Origin: Chryseobacterium sp. POL2
Lineage (GTDB): Bacteria; Bacteroidota; Bacteroidia; Flavobacteriales; Weeksellaceae
Length of the DNA stretch: 64,000 bases
Assembly (NCBI RefSeq): GCF_011058315.1
Contig: NZ_CP049298.1
Coordinates: 1,178,001-1,242,000, forward strand
Reading direction: 5' to 3'
Both the position numbers and the translations under genes were made by a program. Below are positions 54,107 through 62,090 of the stretch, one piece after another. The first letter of the stretch is position 1. Every line of letters starts with the position of its first letter. The notes beneath the pieces were generated by a model that saw nothing but the letters and a program-made list of their open reading frames with translations, ran no database searches and had not been told where the DNA came from.

Positions 54107-55286
54107 AATTAAACAATTAGTTTTGATGTGCCTAATTTATTTTGGAATCACCCAAAGCTTAGGCGCCCAAAACATTGCAGATACAGACTTCCGGACTGGC
54201 GCGGATCAACCCGAACTCTATTTGGAAAAACTCCGCAACAAAAACATCATCATCGTCGCCAACCAAACTTCTTTGCTAAAGAACAAACAACATTTGGTAG
54301 ATTATCTCGTGGAACAGCAACTGACCATCAAAAGCATCTTCGCACCAGAACATGGCTTCCGTGGCGATGCCGATGCTGGCGAACACATCAAAAATGGCAT
54401 CGATGCTAAAACCAAGCTTCCCATAGTTTCGCTATATGGTGCTAATAAAAAACCCAGCAAAGAACAGCTCAAAGATGTGGACCTTATCCTGTTTGACATT
54501 CAGGATGTTGGCGTACGTTTTTACACCTATATTTCGACTTTAACCTACGTGATGGAAGCGGCTGCGGAAAATAATATTGCAGTGATGGTTCTTGACCGTC
54601 CCAATCCGCATGATGGCTATATCGATGGCCCAATTCTTAAAAGCAAATGGTCGAGCTTTGTAGGCCTTCATCCTGTGCCTGTTGTTTATGGATTAACGAT
54701 TGGCGAATATGGTGAAATGGTGAATGGCGAAAAGTGGCTCAAAAACGGCATGCAATGCCAATACGAAATTATACCGATGAAAAACTATCATAAAAACAAG
54801 CCTTATCCCATATCCGAACGACCATCGCCCAACCTTCCAAATGATTTGTCCATCAACCTCTATCCTAGCCTTTGCTTTTTTGAGGGAACAGAAGTATCTG
54901 TTGGACGTGGCACCGAGGTTCCGTTCCAAATATATGGTTCGCCTTGGATTAAAAACATGACCTACCGCTTTACGCCAAAACCCAATTATGGCGCGAAAGA
55001 TCCTTTCCTAAACGGACAGCTATGTTATGGTGAAGATCTTAGCCAGCATAAAACAGAGCTAAGAAAACTAGAATTATCATGGCTATTGAAGGCTTACAAG
55101 GATTTTGACCATAACAAAAAAAACTTTTTCCTAAAGAATTTATTTTTTGATAAACTAGCAGGAAGCGATGCGCTAAGAAAACAATTGATCTCTGGAACAT
55201 CTGAAAAAGAGATTAGAAATAGCTGGAAGGCAGATTTAGAGAATTTTAGTAAAATCCGTGCAAAATATATGATTTACCCAAACTAA
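54090..55286 (+). CDS. namZ: Exo-beta-N-acetylmuramidase NamZ (DUF1343)
   Basis: I chose the ATG at 54090 (MILKLKIKQLVLMCLIYFG), which gives a proper signal peptide ending near LGAQ; a longer frame from 53865 runs antisense through the permease. The 398-residue protein has the DUF1343 hallmarks: IVANQTSLL, FAPEHGFRG, PIVSLYGANKKPS, DIQDVGVRFYTYI and LDRPNPHDG. NamZ removes terminal N-acetylmuramic acid from peptidoglycan fragments (known from Tannerella forsythia). It probably serves cell-wall recycling in the periplasm. Its start overlaps that of the permease by 17 bp on the opposite strand. Confidence 0.93.
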   Translation: MILKLKIKQLVLMCLIYFGITQSLGAQNIADTDFRTGADQPELYLEKLRNKNIIIVANQTSLLKNKQHLVDYLVEQQLTIKSIFAPEHGFRGDADAGEHIKNGIDAKTKLPIVSLYGANKKPSKEQLKDVDLILFDIQDVGVRFYTYISTLTYVMEAAAENNIAVMVLDRPNPHDGYIDGPILKSKWSSFVGLHPVPVVYGLTIGEYGEMVNGEKWLKNGMQCQYEIIPMKNYHKNKPYPISERPSPNLPNDLSINLYPSLCFFEGTEVSVGRGTEVPFQIYGSPWIKNMTYRFTPKPNYGAKDPFLNGQLCYGEDLSQHKTELRKLELSWLLKAYKDFDHNKKNFFLKNLFFDKLAGSDALRKQLISGTSEKEIRNSWKADLENFSKIRAKYMIYPN

Positions 55287-55312
55287 GATTAGTTTTGCTA
55301 AATAAAACCGAT

Positions 55313-55357
55313 ACGCCTTCTTAAAAATATGAAACAAACACACTTTTAAGAGGGCGT
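55313..55357 (+). terminator. Terminator after namZ
   Basis: ACGCCTTCTTAAAA and TTTTAAGAGGGCGT pair with one mismatch, followed by TTTTT. It lies 27 bp past the namZ stop and just before the sigma-54 site. Confidence 0.8.
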
Positions 55358-55389
55358 TTTTCATTTGACAAAAACATTGAAAATCCCCT

Positions 55390-55406
55390 TTGGCACGATG
55401 ATTGCA
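55390..55406 (+). promoter_or_regulatory. Sigma-54 (RpoN) promoter, consensus match
   Basis: TTGGCACGATGATTGCA matches the -24/-12 consensus YTGGCACGRNNNTTGCW at every fixed position. It is intergenic and points to the plus strand. Transcription would start near 55416. Activation would need an enhancer-binding protein; none is encoded nearby. Confidence 0.8.
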
Positions 55407-55415
55407 AATTTCAGA

Positions 55416-55505
55416 ACATTAATCAAAATCTGAAAAACACATCAATTATATATACTCGATTTCAATATCAACAATAAAAAAATCCGCTTAGAGGCGGATT
55501 TTTTA
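55416..55505 (+). ncRNA. Predicted small RNA, about 90 nt, from the sigma-54 promoter
   Basis: Between the sigma-54 site and the terminator at 55481-55505 there are about 65 bp that contain no ATG on the plus strand. The terminator follows a run of A. The only plausible product on this strand is a short untranslated RNA. The body is unstructured and AU-rich, which would suit base pairing to mRNA. The next genes (55516 and on) are on the minus strand, so it does not serve as their leader. Confidence 0.6.
55481..55500. terminator. Bidirectional terminator
   Basis: AATCCGC and GCGGATT form a perfect stem with a 6-nt loop; A on the left and T on the right. It ends the predicted small RNA and also the minus-strand gene at 55516. 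Confidence 0.85.
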
Positions 55506-55515
55506 TTAATAGGTT

Positions 55516-55725
55516 TTAGTCAAAGTTTTGTGGAGGATTATCATCTTTAGTTTTATTAAAAAAGATCATCCAAACAGTTAAGCCTGCAACACCACCTAAT
55601 CCTGTTAATACAGCACGTTCCATTTTGTCGGGTTGATCGTTCCCAAGATAATTCATTAAAAACAATACCGTAAATACGATTGCCGCAATGCCCAGATATT
55701 TGATATTAAAAATGTTCTTCATCAT
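55516..55725 (-). CDS. Small membrane protein of unknown function
   Basis: The ATG pair at 55725/55722 gives about 69 residues; a longer frame (from 55797) lies inside the upstream gene. Two helices are visible: LGIAAIVFTVLFLMNYL and GVAGLTVWMIFF, with a charged loop (NDQPDKMER) and a polar tail. It sits 8 bp after the DUF3575 gene stop and is likely co-transcribed. No known domain. Confidence 0.7.
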   Translation of the reverse strand: MMKNIFNIKYLGIAAIVFTVLFLMNYLGNDQPDKMERAVLTGLGGVAGLTVWMIFFNKTKDDNPPQNFD

Positions 55726-55733
55726 TATTAAAA

Positions 55734-56360
55734 TTAAAGTTTGTACGTCAACATTACACCACCGCGATATGGCAGCCATTCGCCGCTTCTGTCCCACTCG
55801 TGTCCATCTCTGTCGATGTCGTTATCGTAACGTTCGCCACTTATTTTATCATAACCTTTGTAGAAACTTTGCATGCTTCCGATACCGAGATAGATATCCA
55901 GATTCCATTTGTCATTCCATTTGAATTGGTAACCGCCTACAGCGCCCACAATAAAAGTATAACCTTTTTGATATAGGTTGGACTGAATATAAGGCGTTAC
56001 CTCGCCATCTTTGTGAACATAGAAATTATCATTCCAATAATTCCATTTTTGGATATTAAAATATCCTCCAGAAATATTGGCGCCTATATAAAACTTTTCA
56101 AAAGCTTTGTCAAAATAATATCTTCCATCAAAACCTAACAAATAGGCTTGTGCATGTTTACCTGCAAAGGATTTCCAAGGCGATACAAGAACATCGGCTT
56201 GTAGGGTATAATGCGTATTCAACTGTCTTTCGACACCAACATTAACAACGCCTATGGGCAATGTCAGCGCGTTCACTTTGAGGGTGGTTATTTTATTAGA
56301 TTCTTGTGCAAATACCAAACTTCCTAAACTTAGCAAACTTGTTAAAAGAATATTCTTCAT
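55734..56360 (-). CDS. DUF3575-like outer-membrane beta-barrel protein
   Basis: A 208-residue exported protein: signal peptide (SLVFAQ), then VNALTLPIGVVNVGVERQL, typical of DUF3575 proteins, and alternating aromatic strands to the end (LPYRGGVMLTYKL, with a terminal aromatic-hydrophobic pattern of outer-membrane barrels). The family is common in Bacteroidota and its function is unknown. It lies 5 bp after the thioredoxin-like gene and before the small membrane protein gene. Confidence 0.8.
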   Translation of the reverse strand: MKNILLTSLLSLGSLVFAQESNKITTLKVNALTLPIGVVNVGVERQLNTHYTLQADVLVSPWKSFAGKHAQAYLLGFDGRYYFDKAFEKFYIGANISGGYFNIQKWNYWNDNFYVHKDGEVTPYIQSNLYQKGYTFIVGAVGGYQFKWNDKWNLDIYLGIGSMQSFYKGYDKISGERYDNDIDRDGHEWDRSGEWLPYRGGVMLTYKL

Positions 56361-56365
56361 TAATA

Positions 56366-57535
56366 TTATTTCTGATTGATAATTTTATTAACCTCCGTCA
56401 AATCAACATTTTGTCCTTTGGCATGTAACACGGCAGATTCTGCAAAACTTTTAGCTTCAACTTTTTTTCCAAGCTTGTTATAAAGCTGCGCCACAGTTGC
56501 ATTGGTTCGGAAAGAATCTTCAATCATCAATGCTTTTTCCGCCCACATTGCCGCTTGTTGCAAAGAAGTTTTGTTGCTAACGTGTTGATTGAAAAAATTG
56601 CAAACCGTCACCAGATCTTCAGCAGAGAAGCCATCACCCGTTTTGAAAACGTCCAAAGCTGTGGTCTCGTAAGATGTCCAGTTTTGAGTGGTTTGGAAAA
56701 AATTTAATTTAATAACATTCAAAGCTTTTTGCGCTTCCTCAGCAGAAATATATTTTGAGGTTTCTCTTAAAAATAATTGATCGTCAAAACTTCCTTTCTC
56801 AACATTTGAAGCATCCTGAATAATTTTCCCAATGTTCACACGGAAAAGAAATTGGCTGTAATTGTCATTGCCAATATATTTGGTAAGAACATCTTTGTGA
56901 TTTACAATATATTGATAATTAAAATCCTGATTGGACTGGATACTTCCGAACAGCATATTGATTTCATCATTCGTAAAGTCCTGACTTGTTTTAGCTTTAA
57001 AATAAGCTTCGGCAGCTTGCTTGGCTTTTAAAGGATTAATTTTTACTGCAGATTTGAAAAAGCTAATTAGAAACTCTGGATTGCGCTCGCCTTTATCAAA
57101 TCGTTCTTGCAAACTTCCTTGCGCATTGCCTGGTTTGTTATATTTCTCGGCAATTTTTAGAAACTCATCACTTGGGATATAGCCCAACTCTTGCCCAACC
57201 ACTTCGCCATCTCCGTTAATGAACAAAAAAGTAGGATAACTTCTCACAAAATAAGTTTGTGCCAAAGTCCTTCCTTCGCCTTTTTCCATATCAAATCGGG
57301 CATTGATAAAGTTGTTGTTATAATAATCTGCAACCTTGGCATCTGTAAAAACATTTTTTTCCATCATCTTACATGGACCGCACCATGCTGCAAAAGCATC
57401 CAAAAATATAAGTTTCTTATCTTTTTTGGCTTTAGCAAGAATCGTTTGAAAATCGGTATCTTCAAATTTAATCGAGGTTTGTCCCCAGACTGCAACAGAA
57501 AGTCCCAATCCTAGAGTTAACAAACTCCTTTTCAT
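56366..57535 (-). CDS. Thioredoxin-fold periplasmic protein with C-terminal TPR-like part
   Basis: ATG at 57535 (MKRSLLTLGLGLSVAVWGQ) gives a good signal peptide; ten codons upstream are open but unlikely. The 389-residue protein has a thioredoxin domain (about 25-140) with the active site AAWCGPCKMME, intact CxxC, and cis-Pro in VRSYPTFLF. The remainder is helical with repeats (ALMIEDSFRTNATVAQLYNKLGK). It likely reduces or isomerises disulfides in the periplasm. The partner is unknown. It is first in a run with the DUF3575 and small membrane genes. Confidence 0.88.
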   Translation of the reverse strand: MKRSLLTLGLGLSVAVWGQTSIKFEDTDFQTILAKAKKDKKLIFLDAFAAWCGPCKMMEKNVFTDAKVADYYNNNFINARFDMEKGEGRTLAQTYFVRSYPTFLFINGDGEVVGQELGYIPSDEFLKIAEKYNKPGNAQGSLQERFDKGERNPEFLISFFKSAVKINPLKAKQAAEAYFKAKTSQDFTNDEINMLFGSIQSNQDFNYQYIVNHKDVLTKYIGNDNYSQFLFRVNIGKIIQDASNVEKGSFDDQLFLRETSKYISAEEAQKALNVIKLNFFQTTQNWTSYETTALDVFKTGDGFSAEDLVTVCNFFNQHVSNKTSLQQAAMWAEKALMIEDSFRTNATVAQLYNKLGKKVEAKSFAESAVLHAKGQNVDLTEVNKIINQK

Positions 57536-57670
57536 CAACATGGATTTTTCTTGGAAAAACGACATAAGAATGTAGGTATCTTTAATTTAATAAAATGCGA
57601 ATATAGTATAAAATAAAAAAATCTCGAGTGCTATATCTCATAAAACTAAAACGCAGTCGTTAGAATTTCA

Positions 57671-57678
57671 TAAATTTG
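57671..57678 (+). promoter_or_regulatory. Bacteroidota -7 box for the DUF3822-rsmD pair
   Basis: TAAATTTG matches TAnnTTTG and is 19 bp before the start codon. No strong -33 element is visible. Confidence 0.45.
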
Positions 57679-57697
57679 CAGTTGTAAAAGTTGTTAT

Positions 57698-58417
57698 ATG
57701 CAAAAATTATCTCTTCTTTTTATGAAGGATGGCCTACAATGGCAAATTCTGAAATCTAAAAAAGTTATCGAAGAAAAACAGTTTTTTTTAACGGAAGAAA
57801 GTCCTGCCAACCTAATAGAAGAAGCGCTTAACGAAGTATTATCACGTAATGATTATCAAGACATCACGGTCTTTAGCACGCTTAATCATTTTACCCTAAT
57901 GCCCGAAGGTTTCGAAAAACACAATCTTGGTTTTGACCTCATCGCTTACAATGCTGATGTGGACAAAAACAATGAAGAACTGATGTTATCGATTAATAAA
58001 AAATTTAATATTCAGTTTTATTATAGTTTTCCAAAAAGCTTCTATAAAGCGATAAAGGCGAAAGAACTTCCTACCAACTTCAACTTTACAGGGGAAAAAT
58101 TCCTGAACAGCATCAACAACAAACACAAAAAAGAAATACACATCAACCTTTACAAAAATCAAGTCGAGTTTTTCGCTTTGGAAAACAAAAAAGTCGTCTT
58201 GTACAACAATCTTGACGCCTCGTCAGAAGTTGACTTTTTGTATTTCATTATGTTTAGCCTTAGCAAAATCGGTTTCGGGATCAACGATACCTATTTCTAC
58301 ATCTATGGCGAAACGACAGAGAACGACACTTTTATTTCGGAATTGCAAAAATTTGCAAAACATTTGAAAATCCTTTTCGATAATTTGTATAAAAAATCTT
58401 TTATACTCAACACCTAA
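57698..58417 (+). CDS. DUF3822 family protein
   Basis: A 239-residue protein without signal peptide or membrane helix. Features such as VFSTLNHFTLMPEGF, NIQFYYSFPKSFY and EIHINLYKNQVEFF fit DUF3822, a family restricted to Bacteroidota. An actin-like (ASKHA) fold has been suggested for it, which I cannot confirm here. It lies 30 bp before rsmD, a conserved pairing in Flavobacteriia. Function unknown. Confidence 0.8.
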   Translation: MQKLSLLFMKDGLQWQILKSKKVIEEKQFFLTEESPANLIEEALNEVLSRNDYQDITVFSTLNHFTLMPEGFEKHNLGFDLIAYNADVDKNNEELMLSINKKFNIQFYYSFPKSFYKAIKAKELPTNFNFTGEKFLNSINNKHKKEIHINLYKNQVEFFALENKKVVLYNNLDASSEVDFLYFIMFSLSKIGFGINDTYFYIYGETTENDTFISELQKFAKHLKILFDNLYKKSFILNT

Positions 58418-58447
58418 AAAGGAAACTTCAATTTAAATTTAAAAATA

Positions 58448-59017
58448 ATGTACAGAATTATATCTGGGAAATGGAAAGCAAAAAGAATTGCTGCTCCCAA
58501 AAACTTTGACGTCAGACCAACAACCGACTACGCAAAAGAAGCTTTATTCAGCATGCTGGAACACCGGTTTGAAATGCAATATATTTCGGTTTTGGATTTG
58601 TTTGGAGGCATCGGTTCTATTTGTTTAGAATTCGCTTCCAGAGATTGTAAAGACATCACCACAATCGAGATGAACCCACGACATGCAGGTTTCATCAACA
58701 CCACGGCGCAAGAATTAGGCTTTGGCCCGCAACTTAACATCCAACGTTCTGATGTTTTTGATTGGCTAAAACGCAAAAAAAATAACGCTAAAACCTATGA
58801 TTTGGTTTTTGCTGATCCACCTTTTGATATGGATGAAACTAAATATCAGGACCTGATTAAGCTGGTTACGGAAGGTGCGTTTTTAAAAGAAAATGGCACA
58901 TTTGTTTTGGAACATCAAAGTCGACAAAAATTTGAACATCCACTATTGACCGATACGCGAAAATACGGAAATGTAAGCTTCTCTTTTTTCGACAAAAATA
59001 AAGCTGAAAGTTTATAA
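58448..59017 (+). CDS. rsmD: 16S rRNA (guanine-966-N2)-methyltransferase RsmD
   Basis: A 189-residue class I methyltransferase: RIISGKWKAKRI and RPTTDYAKEALFSML at the start, the SAM site VLDLFGGIGSICLEF and the catalytic motif FADPPFDM. It methylates G966 of 16S rRNA in the 30S subunit. Length and motifs are normal. It is downstream of the DUF3822 gene, and its last 6 bp overlap the 3' end of murI on the opposite strand. Confidence 0.95.
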   Translation: MYRIISGKWKAKRIAAPKNFDVRPTTDYAKEALFSMLEHRFEMQYISVLDLFGGIGSICLEFASRDCKDITTIEMNPRHAGFINTTAQELGFGPQLNIQRSDVFDWLKRKKNNAKTYDLVFADPPFDMDETKYQDLIKLVTEGAFLKENGTFVLEHQSRQKFEHPLLTDTRKYGNVSFSFFDKNKAESL

Positions 59018-59833
59018 AACTTTCAGCTCCAATGCGATTCGGTTTCCAAAAAACTTTTTCGATATTCTTTCAAAATTTTTCGTGATATCTGATAAGAAAA
59101 ACTGGTATTTAGGCTCCGGATTGTCTTCGTTTAACAATTGGTATTTGTCCAGCACACTTTTCACCTGGCTTGCTACGATATTGGGTGAGTCAATCACACG
59201 AACACGATTGCCATAATATTGTTTAATTTCATTCTGAAGCAACGGATAATGTGTGCATCCAAGAATTAAAGTTTCAATATTTTTAAGCTTATTGTTGGAC
59301 AAATAATTATAAATAATAGCATGCGTTATCGGGTGATTTGCAAAACCTTCCTCAATGGCAGGCACCAAAAGCGGCGTCGCCAACTCATCCACTTTGATAA
59401 ATTTGTTATGCTTGCGGATACTTTTTTTATAAAGCCCCGAGTTAACGGTAGCTTTCGTGGCAATAACCCCCACATTGTTATGAATCTCAAAGGCGACTTT
59501 TTCTGCAACAGGATTAATCACATCAAAAACAGGAACGCGCCCATCGACCAATTCCAAAATCTCTTTAAGCGCATTAGCTGTCGCTGTATTACACGCGATT
59601 ACAATGGCTTTACAATTAAGACCTAGTAAAAATTCGACAATTCTTAAAGAATAACCGACAATGGCTTCTTTGGATTTTTCACCATACGGCAAATGCTTGG
59701 TATCCCCGAAATAGATGAGATCTTCATGAGGCATCAATCGTTTTATTTCTTTAGCTACAGTAAGTCCGCCAACGCCGGAATCGAAAATGCCGATAGGTTG
59801 TTTGGCGGATAAGTGAGAATAATCTGGTTTCAA
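59012..59833 (-). CDS. murI: Glutamate racemase
   Basis: The enzyme makes D-glutamate for peptidoglycan. The catalytic Asp and the two Cys are in IGIFDSGVGG, VIACNTATAN and LILGCTHYPLL, with His in the last motif. There is no ATG. The TTG at 59833 gives MKPDYSHLS, like MurI starts in relatives; an upstream TTG at 59851 overlaps the -7 box TAATTTTG and is less likely. About 273 residues is normal. It overlaps rsmD tail to tail. Confidence 0.93.
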   Translation of the reverse strand: MKPDYSHLSAKQPIGIFDSGVGGLTVAKEIKRLMPHEDLIYFGDTKHLPYGEKSKEAIVGYSLRIVEFLLGLNCKAIVIACNTATANALKEILELVDGRVPVFDVINPVAEKVAFEIHNNVGVIATKATVNSGLYKKSIRKHNKFIKVDELATPLLVPAIEEGFANHPITHAIIYNYLSNNKLKNIETLILGCTHYPLLQNEIKQYYGNRVRVIDSPNIVASQVKSVLDKYQLLNEDNPEPKYQFFLSDITKNFERISKKFFGNRIALELKVL

Positions 59834-59848
59834 AAAATTTCTTTTGTG

Positions 59849-59856
59849 CAAAATTA
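59849..59856 (-). promoter_or_regulatory. Bacteroidota -7 box for murI
   Basis: Minus strand TAATTTTG is a full match. With it the transcript would begin near 59842, giving only a short leader before the TTG at 59833 and excluding the TTG at 59851. Confidence 0.45.
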
Positions 59857-59912
59857 CTTATTAATTGTATTCTAAAATTAAATTCGTCCTATAAATTTTG
59901 ATTCTTAAAGGT

Positions 59913-61037
59913 TTAAACCAAAAATAAATCCGAGGCAATCCCATCTGCCATAAACCAATGCTCCTCAGGAATACGCAACCTATCATGTTCAATAATTAAA
60001 ATAGTGTCTTTTAGTTTCTGCTGAATCGACTTTTCAAAATCGGAAACTAAATCACTCGAGAAACTATTTTTAAACTGAACCAAATCCACACCTTTTTGAG
60101 TGCGAAGTCCAATCATCAACATTTCGTTGTAGCGGTCTTTTTCGCTGAGCTCCTCGCGTTCGATAGGAAGTATATTCTCGGAAATCGATTTGATGTATTT
60201 GGTATTGTTAGCCACATTCCAACTTCTAAGTGTGGCGCCATCATAAGAATGCGCCGATGGTCCAAGTCCCAAATAGGCTTTGTAAGCCCAATAAGACGAA
60301 TTGTGCTTCGAGTGAAAATTGGGTTTTCCAAAATTTGAAATCTCGTAATGATCGAATCCGTTTTCCTTTAAAAATTCGGACATAAAAAAGAAAGCTTCAT
60401 TCTGAAAAGCTTCGTCTGGCGATTTTATTTTTTGTTTTGTAATCCAATTTTCTAAAATCGTTTTCGGCTCCACTGTTAAAGCATAGGACGATACATGCGG
60501 CACTTGGAGTTCTATGACTTTTGCCAAATTTTGTTTCCATTCTTCCATCGTCGACGTTGGCGATCCATAGATAAGATCGACACTGATGTTTTCTAAACCG
60601 AAATCCTGAGCTCTTTTGATACTGGATTCGGCTTCCGAAGCGGAATGTGCGCGGTTCATCAACTTAAGATCTTCTTCAAAAAAAGATTGCGTCCCAATAC
60701 TTAATCGGTTGACGCCAATATTCTTTATCTCTTTTAAAAACGCGTTATTAAGGTCATCTGGATTGGCTTCTAAAGTGATTTCTATCGCAGAATCCAACTC
60801 AAAATAATGATTAACATCGTCAATTATTTTTCCGATTTCTTCAGGCTTCAAAAGAGATGGCGTACCGCCACCGAAATAGAGAGATTCTATTTTTTTATCT
60901 TGCAACTCGCTGTGTCGCAACTTCAATTCTTTACTTATCGAAGTCAGCATTTCTTCCTTCAAAGTCAAAGACGTCGAAAAATGAAAATTGCAATAGCTGC
61001 ATTTTTGTTTACAAAAAGGAATATGTATATAAATCAT
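59913..61037 (-). CDS. hemW: HemW-like radical SAM protein
   Basis: The ATG at 61037 (MIYIHIPFCKQKCSYC) fits the family start; a TTG two codons earlier is open. The 374-residue protein has the radical SAM triad CKQKCSYC with a fourth Cys-Asn-Phe-His sequence, the YFGGGTPSLL motif and TLEANPDD. HemW proteins are heme chaperones related to coproporphyrinogen dehydrogenase HemN but lacking its extra residues. The gene follows the PorP-like gene, and the terminator stem of that gene ends 7 bp before its ATG. Confidence 0.93.
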   Translation of the reverse strand: MIYIHIPFCKQKCSYCNFHFSTSLTLKEEMLTSISKELKLRHSELQDKKIESLYFGGGTPSLLKPEEIGKIIDDVNHYFELDSAIEITLEANPDDLNNAFLKEIKNIGVNRLSIGTQSFFEEDLKLMNRAHSASEAESSIKRAQDFGLENISVDLIYGSPTSTMEEWKQNLAKVIELQVPHVSSYALTVEPKTILENWITKQKIKSPDEAFQNEAFFFMSEFLKENGFDHYEISNFGKPNFHSKHNSSYWAYKAYLGLGPSAHSYDGATLRSWNVANNTKYIKSISENILPIEREELSEKDRYNEMLMIGLRTQKGVDLVQFKNSFSSDLVSDFEKSIQQKLKDTILIIEHDRLRIPEEHWFMADGIASDLFLV

Positions 61038-61043
61038 CAACAA

Positions 61044-61068
61044 AAAAAGCCAGCAATTGTGGCTTTTT
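61044..61068 (-). terminator. Terminator between the PorP-like gene and hemW
   Basis: AAAAAGCCA and TGGCTTTTT form a perfect 9-bp stem with a 7-nt loop. The U-tract runs right up to the hemW start, so hemW must depend on read-through or on a promoter inside 54 bp. Confidence 0.8.
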
Positions 61069-61090
61069 GACTATTTAATATTAATAAATT

Positions 61091-62053
61091 TTATCTGTAT
61101 CGGAATCCTTTACCATTGATAAAGTTTTCAAATCTAAAGCCTAAACTCAGCATAAAACTGTTACCCACGGTTTCTTGTAATTCAGACATCCCGAAGTTAT
61201 AAACTGCCCCGAAAGTTAGTTTCCCAATGCGGCCTTTTATAACAGGTGAAAGTCCCAAATTCTGACTTCCTACGCTGCTTTTTGCACTTCTGAAACTTAC
61301 ACCGCCAGAGAAGCTCGCGCCTTCTGAGAAAAAGGTTCCCATAATGTTGTAATCCATCACGCGCGAGGAGTTGGTATTAAGATTTAAAAGAACTGAAGGC
61401 GTTACATAAAAACCATCTACAAAATGCCAGTCGTAGCCAGCATTCATAATAATTTTTGTTGGAGATGGTTCTATTCCGTTGACAATTGGAATGTCGTTAT
61501 TTAATGGAATATCCATCACAGAAACCCCACCTGCAAAACCTCTGTATTTAACAGCCATACCCAAATTAGCATAGGCTAAAAATATATTTTTGTCATACAA
61601 AACTGGATCATTAGGATTATCTGGCGTCAACAGCGCCGTATCCAAACTCATATTATAAAAATTGACACCAGCACCAAAAGAGAATTGGTTCATACGGTTT
61701 TCTTCGTCACCAAGTGGTATAAAATAGGATGAGCCCACCGTTATTCCATTGGCTGAAATAGGGCCATTTTGATCCCTGAAAAAAGAAGCGCCTACGCCAA
61801 CTCTGTCAAACACATTGACATGCATCCCAACAGATTGTACATTGGGCGACTCTCCAAAATTGGAAAATTGTTTTTGATAATTCAAGTTCAAGACCACATC
61901 ATCGGATTCGCCATACAATGCAGGATTGAACAAAAAATCGCCATCTAATAAATATTGTTGGTAAAGTGGTAAAGTCTCTTGTGCTTTTGCCGTATTTTCA
62001 GCAAATAACCCAAGAACCGCAACAAGACTAAAAATTTTATAAATTTTTCTCAC
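61091..62053 (-). CDS. PorP/SprF-family T9SS-associated outer-membrane protein
   Basis: No ATG exists near the signal peptide. The GTG at 62053 gives MRKIYKIFSLVAVLG, with cleavage near AKAQ; a longer frame up to 62194 lies inside rluD. The 320-residue protein has PLYQQYLLDGDFLFNPALYGESDD, the PorP/SprF opening, and a barrel-like C-terminus (SLGFRFENF). PorP/SprF proteins anchor or secrete via T9SS, often near SprB-like adhesins; here none is adjacent. It may work with the T9SS cargo at 41-46 kb. Confidence 0.88.
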   Translation of the reverse strand: MRKIYKIFSLVAVLGLFAENTAKAQETLPLYQQYLLDGDFLFNPALYGESDDVVLNLNYQKQFSNFGESPNVQSVGMHVNVFDRVGVGASFFRDQNGPISANGITVGSSYFIPLGDEENRMNQFSFGAGVNFYNMSLDTALLTPDNPNDPVLYDKNIFLAYANLGMAVKYRGFAGGVSVMDIPLNNDIPIVNGIEPSPTKIIMNAGYDWHFVDGFYVTPSVLLNLNTNSSRVMDYNIMGTFFSEGASFSGGVSFRSAKSSVGSQNLGLSPVIKGRIGKLTFGAVYNFGMSELQETVGNSFMLSLGFRFENFINGKGFRYR

Positions 62054-62057
62054 GAGA

Positions 62058-62065
62058 CAAATATA
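62058..62065 (-). promoter_or_regulatory. Bacteroidota -7 box next to the PorP-like GTG start
   Basis: Minus strand TATATTTG matches TAnnTTTG and ends 5 bp before the GTG. If used, the mRNA would be nearly leaderless. Confidence 0.35.
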
Positions 62066-62090
62066 AAAAATTAAAGTTTCCTTTTTTATT

